Below are positions 14,107-22,405 of a stretch of DNA of 64,000 nucleotides, in pieces (the stretch's first letter is position 1; each line of letters opens with the position of its first letter). A program made the position numbers and the translations under genes. Where the stretch lies: the NCBI GenBank assembly GCA_030601745.1, contig JAUWBI010000004.1, forward strand, positions 1 to 64,000, in the 5' to 3' direction. This stretch comes from Phycisphaerae bacterium. GTDB taxonomy: Bacteria > Planctomycetota > Phycisphaerae > Sedimentisphaerales > Anaerobacaceae. Under the pieces are notes generated by a model. The model searched no databases, was not told the DNA's origin, and was given only the letters and a program-made list of their open reading frames with translations.

Positions 14107-15108
14107 ATGATTATGGCAACTGAATGGAAACAGATAATTCCGAGCCGTTCCCAATACGACAAGTGGGGTCTTCGTGAGCGCAGATTGGATACGGGCTTTT
14201 ACCACGTCCGGATAGGATTCTCCGCCGACCCCCTTAAAGACGATGAATGGGCACGGAGAGAGGCCCTGAAATACGGCGGTTTTGGTTCGCACCAATGGCG
14301 GCGAGAGCAGGGAATAGATTACAAGGCGTTAGGTGGGCAGAGAATCTGGCCGATGATGAACGAGAAAATTCACAGCGCCCAGATTGATATTAAGAACTGG
14401 ACTTTGTTCAGGGTAATTGACCAGGGGATACGTCACCCGACCGTTTGTATGTGGGTGGCTATAAACGCTCAAGGCGATAGGCACTTCTATCGGGAATATT
14501 ACGCTACGGACAAGTCGATTCCGATGAACTGTCGGGCGATACTCTCTTACGAGAAGGTCTCCGGTACATACATCGACCCAGCCGCCCGAAAACGTAATGC
14601 TGAAACATTAAAGACCGCCATTCAGGTCTATGAAGAAAATGGGATATGGTGTATCCCTGCGGATAATTCCTTCGTTGGTTACGATAGTGTAAGAAACGCC
14701 GCCCTTTCTACTCTTGCCCGACACGCTTTAAGCACGAACAAGTTGCCGTATTACTTTGAAGAATTGAAACCCAACCAAGACCAGCTCTTAAACTTGGCGT
14801 CAACGCCCGCCCTTACATTCGATTTGCGATTTACTTCACGGTGCTTCGAGGAGTGTGTTAATTTGAGGTGGCAGGAGTTCAAAGGCGATGAATCCCAGAA
14901 AGCACCGAAAGAAAAACCCGTTGACAAAGACGATGATGGTCCTGACTGTGTAAGATATGCCGTTCAAAGTCCTCTTTATTGTCGGCAACCAACGCCAAAA
15001 CTAATGAAGTCCACCAACATTAACATTGAGCAGATATTTACGGAAAGAAGAAAAGAGAAAAAACATCAGGAGTTATTAAACCGAAATGCAAGGCGAGCGT
15101 ACTGCTGA
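14107..15108 (+). CDS. terminase large subunit, C-terminal nuclease half
   Basis: 333 residues from ATG 14107; an ATG at 14113 is also possible and neither has a good ribosome site. 'RLDTGFYHVRIGFSADPLKDDEWARREAL' is the linker seen after the ATPase domain in large terminases. The RNase-H-like nuclease follows: 'FRVIDQGIRHPTVCMWVAI' (first acidic residue in a beta strand), 'GTYIDPAARKRN' (second Asp), and 'DDDGPDCVRYAVQS' near the C-terminus (third Asp of 'hDalRYa'). It lacks the ATPase half, which lies at 12446-13144. It cuts DNA into unit lengths during packaging. Confidence 0.78.
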   Translation: MIMATEWKQIIPSRSQYDKWGLRERRLDTGFYHVRIGFSADPLKDDEWARREALKYGGFGSHQWRREQGIDYKALGGQRIWPMMNEKIHSAQIDIKNWTLFRVIDQGIRHPTVCMWVAINAQGDRHFYREYYATDKSIPMNCRAILSYEKVSGTYIDPAARKRNAETLKTAIQVYEENGIWCIPADNSFVGYDSVRNAALSTLARHALSTNKLPYYFEELKPNQDQLLNLASTPALTFDLRFTSRCFEECVNLRWQEFKGDESQKAPKEKPVDKDDDGPDCVRYAVQSPLYCRQPTPKLMKSTNINIEQIFTERRKEKKHQELLNRNARRAYC

Positions 15109-17065
15109 AAATATTGCTGAAAAATCGAAGGATGAGATAGACGAAAAACAGGTCTATCTGTACTGGATGAACTGCATCAAGCGGGCGGAGAAGGCCCAAC
15201 CCACTGACGAATGGAAGGCGGCTAAAGACCGGCTCGAATGTAAAGGCGAGAATGAAGACAAGAAGAAGCCTTATGTGAACGGTTTTCGTTTGCATTACGA
15301 GACCCTAAAGAGTTTTCTCGACCAGACCGTAGCGGAGTTCAGAATAACGCCTACGGACGCCTTTGTAATGGACGAGATTGCAATTAAACAGGCGGAGTGC
15401 GACCTTGCTTATTTAACTTACGTTTGGAATGAGCAAAAGTGCCAGATAGTATCAAGCCAGAAGCTCGATAGCACAATTATCAGAAACATCGGGGTTAGCC
15501 TTGTCGGATTCGATAAGAGAAAATGGATGCCTTTCACTAAATATATACTCGCCAAAAATCTGCTTTTAGATCCTGATTGCGATGGTATCAGGGCCAATGC
15601 CAAATGGGAAGGTTTCAAAGAGCCGACTACCATAGAGGAATTGGTCTCGAAAAATCCAAATTTGACCGAAGATGAAATAACCAAAATAAAAAAGGAAAAT
15701 ACAGAGAACTTACTTACCGATGAAGAACAAAGCAAGGTCGATGACGAGCTTGACAATAAGCAATTTTCCGTAATCACATTATATCATATTTTTGCCCGCA
15801 ACGATGCAGCTATTCGTAAAGTCAAGGAAGGCGAAGAACAGATTCCCGAAAAAGAAGTTGCTCAAAAACTAAATCTCACGACCCCTAAAAGATATTTGCA
15901 ATTCATAAAGGGGATGGAAAAGCCCTTGAGGGACGAGGACGACTGGCCTTATGAACTCGATGATAACGAATTTCCGACAACGATTTTAAGATTCAATACA
16001 CCGGTTGAAAACAGCTACGGCTTTACGGACAATATCCAGATGGAGCGGCTCGATACCGCTTTCGATAATATAATGCACGATATAGAAGAAAGTGCATACT
16101 GGGAAGGGAACAAGAAATTCGCAGGCACGCCCGAAGCCGCCGACTTGACCGATGCCGATATTGAAAAATATCTCAAAGACCCGAAGAAATATTATCTTTC
16201 CAAAATGATTGGTTCGGACGGCAAGCCTAAAATCCAACAAATAGATACTGGCAAATTCGCTTCTGACCTGGTACCGGCGTTAAAACTCATTGACGAACAG
16301 AGGGACAAGGCGTCTGCGCTTGGTGAATTGCTGGCTTCCGAGGCCAGCCATTTCAAGGATGTTACGGCCATAGGGGTAAGGGTACACGATGCAAATGTCC
16401 ATCAAAAAGTAAATCGAAGATTGAGCGGGCCGGAGGCATACGAAGCAAGCATCTGTGAGGATGCCGTTAAAATGCTGGAAATTGCACACCAGTTCGTTCC
16501 AAGATATTCGCTGCTGGAAGTCCCAACTCCCATAGCCGGAATAAATGAGGTCGGTGAGTTCTATGAGACCGGCGAGACTTATATGGATTATATCTCTTTG
16601 CCCTGGGAGCAGGCGGTAAGCGCACTAAATCAACCCGGCGTTAGTTTGATTTATTTGGGTGTCGATGCCATTGTCGGGCCGGAGCTTGCACCCTATTGGC
16701 GGACAGCGGACGAATATCCGCCCCGATTGTTAAAGTTATCGACAAAGATTCGGGTATTGCCCGGCTCTACACGCACAATCACAAAAGAGCATCGAGCGGC
16801 TGTCCTGAAAATGTATTATCGGGAAATATTTTTACCGTTATATCAGGCGATGAACAGGTGGGACCTGGCACGAAACTTTATCGACCATATCAGTAATTTA
16901 ATTGGCTTGAGTGAGAGCAAGGACTTGATTCCCGATATGAGTTCCGTTCAGCAATTTATGAAGGAGCAGGAAATGCTCAAACAAATGCAACTGCAACTGC
17001 AATTACAACAGGGACAACAGGGACAACAAAGTCAAACAAAAGAACCAAAAGAGGGAAGTGAATAA
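15086..17065 (+). CDS. portal protein
   Basis: 659 residues, in the size range of short-tailed phage portals. It begins inside the terminase end and follows it directly, the usual portal position. 'YVNGFRLHYETLKSFLDQTVAEFRITPTDAF', the long central helices ('LVPALKLIDEQRDKASALGELLASEASHFKDVTA') and a Gln-rich tail (QMQLQLQLQQGQQGQQ) fit. The dodecameric portal forms the DNA channel at one capsid vertex. Identification rests mainly on size, position and overall character. Confidence 0.7.
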   Translation: MQGERTAENIAEKSKDEIDEKQVYLYWMNCIKRAEKAQPTDEWKAAKDRLECKGENEDKKKPYVNGFRLHYETLKSFLDQTVAEFRITPTDAFVMDEIAIKQAECDLAYLTYVWNEQKCQIVSSQKLDSTIIRNIGVSLVGFDKRKWMPFTKYILAKNLLLDPDCDGIRANAKWEGFKEPTTIEELVSKNPNLTEDEITKIKKENTENLLTDEEQSKVDDELDNKQFSVITLYHIFARNDAAIRKVKEGEEQIPEKEVAQKLNLTTPKRYLQFIKGMEKPLRDEDDWPYELDDNEFPTTILRFNTPVENSYGFTDNIQMERLDTAFDNIMHDIEESAYWEGNKKFAGTPEAADLTDADIEKYLKDPKKYYLSKMIGSDGKPKIQQIDTGKFASDLVPALKLIDEQRDKASALGELLASEASHFKDVTAIGVRVHDANVHQKVNRRLSGPEAYEASICEDAVKMLEIAHQFVPRYSLLEVPTPIAGINEVGEFYETGETYMDYISLPWEQAVSALNQPGVSLIYLGVDAIVGPELAPYWRTADEYPPRLLKLSTKIRVLPGSTRTITKEHRAAVLKMYYREIFLPLYQAMNRWDLARNFIDHISNLIGLSESKDLIPDMSSVQQFMKEQEMLKQMQLQLQLQQGQQGQQSQTKEPKEGSE

Positions 17066-17388
17066 TGCCATTATACGAATACAAATGTCCGGCTTGTGAG
17101 CATTACCAGGTAGAAATAAGACCTGTTTCAAAACGGGATATGCTGACCTTGTGTGAAAACTGCCGGTCTGTTACAAAAAAACTTATCTCTGCCCCGAACG
17201 TTATTACGGACGGCGATTTTGCTCTGACCGGAAAAATTGACCGCCGGCTCGGCGGCGGGCCGATTGAAGGCAGAAAAGATTATCAAAAAAGAGTGCAGGA
17301 AAAAGGTTTCAGGGAATTAAGCAATCGTGAACTGAAGGATTTAAGAGATGACGATTCAGAACGAAAAATGCCAACAGTTAATTTCTAA
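17065..17388 (+). CDS. FmdB-type zinc-ribbon protein
   Basis: 107 residues. 'MPLYEYKCPACEHYQVEI...LTLCENCRSVTKKLISAPNVI' is a clear FmdB/CxxC-CxxC-SSSS putative regulator zinc ribbon. Starts inside the portal stop (TAATG), so translationally coupled. Role in the phage unknown. Confidence 0.8.
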   Translation: MPLYEYKCPACEHYQVEIRPVSKRDMLTLCENCRSVTKKLISAPNVITDGDFALTGKIDRRLGGGPIEGRKDYQKRVQEKGFRELSNRELKDLRDDDSERKMPTVNF

Positions 17389-18772
17389 AAGTTACGGCTT
17401 TTGCGACAGACTTAATATGAATGTGCCAGCGAGCTTCTGTCAATTGGTATGTCAAGGCAGGCCCGAAGAGTGGGGCCGACAGAGTATCAAGGAGGCAAGA
17501 ATAAAAAAATTCCTAAAAATCCCGCTACCCAAAAGCACAAGCGATAACGAAATCACAACCGTCATTATTCCAGCCGTCGAAGAGGATAGGGAATATCTCG
17601 AAAGAACTATTAAAAGCGTTAAAGACAACGCCCTCGGCTCGATAGAAGTAATTGTCGTGGCCGATGGCTGGACGGGGACGAATGGTGAACTGTCGTATCC
17701 TAAAAGGATAGGCTTGAGAAAAGCAATGAATCTCGCCGCCGAAAAAGCAAAAGGAAAGTATCTCGTCAAGCTGGACGGGCATTGCGCAATGAGTCCCGAA
17801 TGGGATAACAGATTAAAAGTGGCCTGCAAGGGGAAAATGATAACCGTTCCAGCGATAGACCATCTTAATACGGATACTTGGACGGGTGAAGGCGGGGATA
17901 TGTCTTTTGTAACCCTTGATGGCAGTTTAAGAATGCAATATGTCCACCCCTACGAATATAAGGGCGAATGCCCACTTGAAAGCGATATTATCTCAATGAC
18001 CGCCTGCTGCTGGATGATGGAGAAGGATTATTATTTCGAGTTGGGCGGTTGCGATGAGGAATTGGGTGTATGGGGCGAATTGGGAGCTGAATGGGCGTTA
18101 AAGGCGTGGCTTACCGGCGGCAGAATGATGTTGAGGGCCGACGTTGTTTGTTCCCACTTATTCAGGAAAACAACTCCATTTACTATTGATAGCGTTGTAA
18201 GAAGAAATGCTTTAAGAAAATTGTGCCGTCAGTGGATTCTTGGCAAGGACAAACGAAGGACCAGGACGCCCGGCTGGATGGTTGAGAAATTCGCCCATAT
18301 AAACAAAAAGGATATTTGTCTTTTTGGTGTGGGCGGTGCGGGATATTCCATAAGGGACAAAGACTGGGAATTTCTGAAATCGTTTGTCCAGAGAAATAAC
18401 CTCAAAAATATTCTGGAGTTTGGTTCGGGGAAATCGACTTTGATGTTCGATAATTTGGGATGCAACGTAATCTCTTATGATACTTTGCCGTTTTATGCAA
18501 AGACCGTTCAAGCGTTATCGGGCAAGCGGGTTCAGGTTCGACATTGGGACAACAAACAAATTAAAGGCAGGTTCGATTTACTTTTTATTGACGGTCCCGC
18601 CGGCGGGGAGAATCGAGAGCAATCTTATAAGGTAGGTTCGCGGGCGAACGCCAGATATATTGCCTGCCACGATGCTCAAAGGAAGTGGGAGTTGAAATGG
18701 ATAGAGAAATATCTGTCCAGTCGGAAATGTATTGCAAGTATGGATGACAATGTAATTAAGGTCTTTGAATAA
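17348..18772 (+). CDS. glycosyltransferase family 2 fused to a methyltransferase-like domain
   Basis: 474 residues. Residues about 70-290 are GT-A fold: 'ITTVIIPAVEEDREYLERTIKSV', the DxD-like 'LVKLDGHCAMSPEW', and 'LGGCDEELGVWGELGAEWALKAWLTGGRMML...SHLFRK', which closely follows the polypeptide GalNAc-transferase/GT27-like 'E...WGGEN.E.S.R.W..GG' region. From about 320, 'FVQRNNLKNILEFGSGKSTLMFDNLG' is a Rossmann S-adenosylmethionine-binding motif, followed by 'FDLLFIDGPAGG'. The gene lies between portal and scaffold. It may modify virion proteins or the host surface; the target is unknown. Confidence 0.8.
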   Translation: MTIQNEKCQQLISKSYGFCDRLNMNVPASFCQLVCQGRPEEWGRQSIKEARIKKFLKIPLPKSTSDNEITTVIIPAVEEDREYLERTIKSVKDNALGSIEVIVVADGWTGTNGELSYPKRIGLRKAMNLAAEKAKGKYLVKLDGHCAMSPEWDNRLKVACKGKMITVPAIDHLNTDTWTGEGGDMSFVTLDGSLRMQYVHPYEYKGECPLESDIISMTACCWMMEKDYYFELGGCDEELGVWGELGAEWALKAWLTGGRMMLRADVVCSHLFRKTTPFTIDSVVRRNALRKLCRQWILGKDKRRTRTPGWMVEKFAHINKKDICLFGVGGAGYSIRDKDWEFLKSFVQRNNLKNILEFGSGKSTLMFDNLGCNVISYDTLPFYAKTVQALSGKRVQVRHWDNKQIKGRFDLLFIDGPAGGENREQSYKVGSRANARYIACHDAQRKWELKWIEKYLSSRKCIASMDDNVIKVFE

Positions 18773-18972
18773 TGCCGGCGAAAAGCAAAGTACAGCAGAT
18801 GGCGGCGGGAGCGGCTTTGTCAGCCAAAAGAGGCGAAATTCCCGTAAGTGAATTAGACGGGGCCGCTTTGAGTATGTATAAATCAATGACAATTGCAGAG
18901 CTGGAAGAATACGCCGGAACTAAACGAAAGGGATTGAGATTCAGAAAACATAAAAGAAAAAAAAGGTTGTAG
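18772..18972 (+). CDS. small basic protein, DUF3008-like
   Basis: 66 residues: 'MPAKSKVQQMAAGAALSAKRGEIP' matches the DUF3008 opening (MPAKSkaQQ...), followed by 'MTIAELEEYAGTKRKGL' and a Lys/Arg tail. Coupled to the previous gene by TAATG. Function unknown; DNA binding is plausible. Confidence 0.6.
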   Translation: MPAKSKVQQMAAGAALSAKRGEIPVSELDGAALSMYKSMTIAELEEYAGTKRKGLRFRKHKRKKRL

Positions 18973-19034
18973 CCAAAAGAAAACAAGCATAGGCGGTTAG
19001 CTACCGTTGAGTGCTATACCACGCAGCTTGTATA

Positions 19035-19069
19035 GGGGCTGTCAGGAAACTGACAGTCCCTTTTCTTTT
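19035..19069 (+). terminator. rho-independent terminator
   Basis: GGGGCTGTCAG-GAAA-CTGACAGTCCC, an 11-bp stem with a GAAA tetraloop, then TTTTCTTTT. Separates the portal-region transcript from the scaffold-capsid genes, letting the latter have their own promoter or level. Confidence 0.8.
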
Positions 19070-19136
19070 GGTTTGGAAATAAGGTTTAGATGCCAAGCAA
19101 CGGCAGGCCAAGCCGTCTGGCGGAAAGGAGTTAAAA

Positions 19137-20171
19137 ATGGCAAAGGGGAAAAAAGAAGAGGTAGTCAGTATTGACGATGAGTTTGAGGCGAATGAAACGC
19201 CTGGCAAATCCAGTGAAGACGATACTGACCAGTCCGAAGCGGGCACGTTGCCCGACAAGGACAAAACCACAGCTTCCGAGCAGAAGGCAACTACCACAGC
19301 AACACTCGAACCCCCCGAAGCTCCCGAAGGGGATGAAGTTTCGGAACAAGGTTCAGAGCAAGCTGCTGCGGCTGCCGGAGCCGAGAAGACGTGGAAAGAT
19401 TTTGGTATTGAAGACTTTGAAGGCAAAAGTAGTGAGGAAATCGCAGCGATTGTAAGACGGGAACGAGAGGACAGTAGTTTTCGGCGGAGAGTTTACGGCG
19501 AACAGGCGGATGAACTTGGTGGATTGCGTACATTCAAAACCGAAACCGAAGCGAAAGCAAAAGCCGCAGCCGAGGAGAAAAAACCCGACCTGCTTGAGCA
19601 GATGCCGGATATGACCGATGGCGAGGTTCTTGACTTTAATAAAATCTACGAGGCCCATCCTGTCAAGGCGATATTAAAGTACGCCCGCCCCGTCATTGAG
19701 CAGTTAGTACAGCAGCAGCTTCAGGAAGCCATAAAGGGCGGAGTCAAGAATACTATCTCCGAATCAATAGGCGACCAGAGAGATAGTCTTGAGTATGCCA
19801 GTTTTCTCCAAAGGCACGAGGACGCTGAGACCTATCTATCGGCTATGAAGGTTCTGGATAAGCCGGAATATCTCGGCGAACAGTCTCGTTCTTACGAGGA
19901 GCTGTATGGTCTGGCAAAACTCAGTTCCGAGAAGAGTCCCCTCTATGCTCCTGTTTTTCAACTGATGGCCAAACATCCCACCGCGTCCTTTAAGGAGGCC
20001 GAGCAGCTTGCAAAACAGCAACTGGGAGCGGTTGGAACGGCAGCAAAAAAGAGAGAGCAGATACAGCAGAATATCGACAAGCTTGATGTGGTGAACTCGT
20101 CCACTACTGCCAGTGCAAAGTCTAAAACTACCAAAGGAATTGTAACTATTGACGATGAATTTCAAATTTAG
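19137..20171 (+). CDS. probable capsid scaffolding protein
   Basis: 344 residues, acidic, directly upstream of the capsid gene. The first 95 residues are disordered, with runs such as 'SEDDTDQSEAGTLPDKDK'. The middle is helical ('ARPVIEQLVQQQLQEAIKGG'). The C-terminus is basic then acidic. The N-terminus (VVSIDDEFEAN) and the C-terminus (IVTIDDEFQI) share a near-identical peptide. Scaffolds of this size assemble inside the procapsid and leave or are cleaved. Assignment by position and composition. Confidence 0.65.
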   Translation: MAKGKKEEVVSIDDEFEANETPGKSSEDDTDQSEAGTLPDKDKTTASEQKATTTATLEPPEAPEGDEVSEQGSEQAAAAAGAEKTWKDFGIEDFEGKSSEEIAAIVRREREDSSFRRRVYGEQADELGGLRTFKTETEAKAKAAAEEKKPDLLEQMPDMTDGEVLDFNKIYEAHPVKAILKYARPVIEQLVQQQLQEAIKGGVKNTISESIGDQRDSLEYASFLQRHEDAETYLSAMKVLDKPEYLGEQSRSYEELYGLAKLSSEKSPLYAPVFQLMAKHPTASFKEAEQLAKQQLGAVGTAAKKREQIQQNIDKLDVVNSSTTASAKSKTTKGIVTIDDEFQI

Positions 20172-20182
20172 GAGATACTCAA

Positions 20183-21346
20183 ATGGGAGCAGTAGCGGCA
20201 GCAACGGCCAGGGCAATGGCCCAGAAGATTCAAAAGGTCTTGCCTGGCATAAACTATATTTTTATCGACCAGCATCCTCTACTGAAGATAGCCAAACGTA
20301 AAGGGAATATCAAGTATAAGGGCTCACACACCGAGTACGAATGGTTTATCTACAAGGATGACACGGACGACCCGTCCTGGGGCGGCGGGGAGCTTTCGGT
20401 CAACACCTTCGAGGAACACGACCCCGCTACCCGGGCGCATCTTCCTTATTGCTGGCTCCAGAAAAATTACGGTGTCAGCGACAGGACGATGGAGGCCAAT
20501 CGCCATTCGCCGGATAGGGTCTATAAGCCGTTGGGGGCCAACCTGAAACTTGCGCAGATTCATATGTACAAGGTCATCGGCCCCTCCATTTATACCGGCG
20601 GTTCGTCCGGGGATGGCGGCGAAGCACCTGTCGGGTTGAAGCACGTTATCGGTAATGCCTACGAGACAACGAGCAATGTAACAATTACCGCCAGTTACAG
20701 TTACGCAGGCAAACTCATTACCAACGCCAATGGTATTGATACCTATGTGGCCGGTAAGAAATCTACGGGCTCAAGCGTTGTCGGATTCAACGAAGAACAA
20801 TGGGCGCCGGAAGTGGCCAGTCTCCACGAGATTCCTAACGTGGCGAGCGGTACAGCCGCAAATGCCAAGTGGAGTGTGGATTGTCTTATCGCCCTTGCCT
20901 ATATGGAAGAAGAAATGGCATTGACGGCTGACCTTACTGGTACTGGCGAATCGCAGAAGCCGGACATCGCTTTAATGCAAAGAGACCCGTTCCACGCAAT
21001 GACGGCAAAGGTAGTCGCCTTTCAGTCACAGTATGGCATTCCCGCGCAGTTGGTTGACGAGGATTTGAAGCTTGCCGGATGGCGCAATATCGTGGTTGGC
21101 GGCCTTACCTGTATTAAGGACAACAACGTTCCCAACGCTTCTGATGGCTACGAGCGTGTGCTTATTCAGGACAGCAAACAGTTCATTATCAAGACCACTC
21201 ATACAAAGGCGGAAGGTCTTATTCGCAACGAGTTCGACCCTAATAACGTGATGGTCAACGGCGTGATAGGCAAGCTGTCTGCCAATATCAGTTTCTATGT
21301 AAAGTCCCCGACCAGCGTTGGTGCGATTTTGGGATGTAACGACTAA
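20183..21346 (+). CDS. major capsid protein (probable)
   Basis: 387 residues; GGAG before ATG. Placed after the scaffold, and of the size of HK97-fold capsid proteins. 'FEEHDPATRAHLPYCWLQKNYGVSDRTMEANRHSPDRVYKPLGANLKLAQIHMYKVI' could be the long E-loop/spine helix portion, and 'PFHAMTAKVVAFQSQYGIPAQLVDEDLKLAGWRNIVVGGLTCIKDNNVP' the A-domain. No signature proves the fold; position and length carry the call. Confidence 0.7.
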   Translation: MGAVAAATARAMAQKIQKVLPGINYIFIDQHPLLKIAKRKGNIKYKGSHTEYEWFIYKDDTDDPSWGGGELSVNTFEEHDPATRAHLPYCWLQKNYGVSDRTMEANRHSPDRVYKPLGANLKLAQIHMYKVIGPSIYTGGSSGDGGEAPVGLKHVIGNAYETTSNVTITASYSYAGKLITNANGIDTYVAGKKSTGSSVVGFNEEQWAPEVASLHEIPNVASGTAANAKWSVDCLIALAYMEEEMALTADLTGTGESQKPDIALMQRDPFHAMTAKVVAFQSQYGIPAQLVDEDLKLAGWRNIVVGGLTCIKDNNVPNASDGYERVLIQDSKQFIIKTTHTKAEGLIRNEFDPNNVMVNGVIGKLSANISFYVKSPTSVGAILGCND

Positions 21347-21391
21347 TCGACGGGTAAACATTTTTAACGAAAATTTATTAGGAGTTCAGAA

Positions 21392-22129
21392 ATGAATTAC
21401 GCAAGTATTTTAACAAACTTTCCCGGTATCGCCGCAGCAAGACTGCCGCAGGATGTGCACGTATTCTTTGAGGACTTTCGTGCGCCCCTTTTAGGTGCTG
21501 CGTTAGCAACTAACTGGCTGTGGACAGCAGTTAGCGGACAATCGGCCACTGGTTGTTCTGCGTTTGCCGGTACTGATAACGTCCAGGCGCTGGCGGGCGG
21601 GATTCTTAAAATGACTTCCGAAGCCACCGCTGTTGATGGTGATAACATCACTGTTCACGGAGAGAGTTTTCAGATAAAGGATGGTTATCCGCTTTATTTT
21701 GAAGCTCGAATCCAGGCCGTTGTTATCGCTGACAGTAATCTGTGGGTTGGTTTGACAAATTCCGACGTTGACGTTATCGAGGGCGGCGTTACTGAGTCTG
21801 TCGGTTTTGAGATTAAGGCGGGTTCGATTTATATCACTTCGTCTCATACGTCAGAGAAACAGACCGATACCGGCATTGACTTGACCGCTGCGGTTTTTGT
21901 AAGGCTTGCATTCTTCTTTGACGGCGTGGATACCATCCATTTTTACGTTGACATTGATGATGATGGCGACTTCGTTTATGTCGGCTCGAAGACGGTAAGC
22001 ACAACGGCAGAATATGTTCCTGAAAACGTGATGCTTACTCCAACCCTGGAGCACGCAAGCGCTGGAACAAACTCTCCAACAGCGTATGCGGATTACATTC
22101 TTTGTGCTCAACAAAGGTACAGAGCTTAG
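21392..22129 (+). CDS. concanavalin/lectin-like virion protein (decoration candidate)
   Basis: 245 residues; AGGAG before ATG. 'VHVFFEDFRAPLLGAALATNWLW', 'YPLYFEARIQAVVIADSNLWVGLTN', 'AVFVRLAFFFDGVDTIHFYVDIDDDGDFVYV' is the pattern of a jelly-roll lectin/glucanase-like sandwich. Directly after the capsid gene, it may decorate the head. Function inferred. Confidence 0.5.
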   Translation: MNYASILTNFPGIAAARLPQDVHVFFEDFRAPLLGAALATNWLWTAVSGQSATGCSAFAGTDNVQALAGGILKMTSEATAVDGDNITVHGESFQIKDGYPLYFEARIQAVVIADSNLWVGLTNSDVDVIEGGVTESVGFEIKAGSIYITSSHTSEKQTDTGIDLTAAVFVRLAFFFDGVDTIHFYVDIDDDGDFVYVGSKTVSTTAEYVPENVMLTPTLEHASAGTNSPTAYADYILCAQQRYRA

Positions 22130-22145
22130 TCCTCTATCTTTTTGA

Positions 22146-22171
22146 CTGGGGGCTGGGAGACCGGCCCCCAG
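22146..22171 (+). terminator. GC-rich hairpin after the decoration gene
   Basis: CTGGGGGC and GCCCCCAG pair around a 10-base loop, 8 bp, followed by TTAATTAAGG rather than a T-run. It may slow transcription or stabilise the mRNA 3' end. Confidence 0.4.
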
Positions 22172-22189
22172 TTAATTAAGGAGAAACTA

Positions 22190-22381
22190 ATGAAGAAACT
22201 AATGAAGAAACTAAACGGTCTCGCAAAATGGATTATAGTCGCTCTTATTTTAGCGGGAATTGCTTACGACATTATCAATACAAGGGCTATGCGAGCAAAC
22301 GATATAAAACACCTACAAGAGGATGTCATTCGCATAGAAGCGAAAGTTGACCGTATCATAGAACACCTTATGGACAAATAG
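22190..22381 (+). CDS. small membrane protein, holin-like size
   Basis: 63 residues from ATG 22190 (AAGGAG six bases upstream; the longer GTG start at 22142 would run through the hairpin). MKKLMKKL is encoded by a tandem 12-bp repeat. One membrane helix (WIIVALILAGIAYDII) and a charged amphipathic C-terminal helix follow ('IKHLQEDVIRIEAKVDRIIEHL'). Topology fits a small holin or a membrane-anchored coiled coil; there is no adjacent endolysin. Confidence 0.5.
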   Translation: MKKLMKKLNGLAKWIIVALILAGIAYDIINTRAMRANDIKHLQEDVIRIEAKVDRIIEHLMDK

Positions 22382-22405
22382 GTAATTACCTTGTGAGAAA
22401 ACCTG

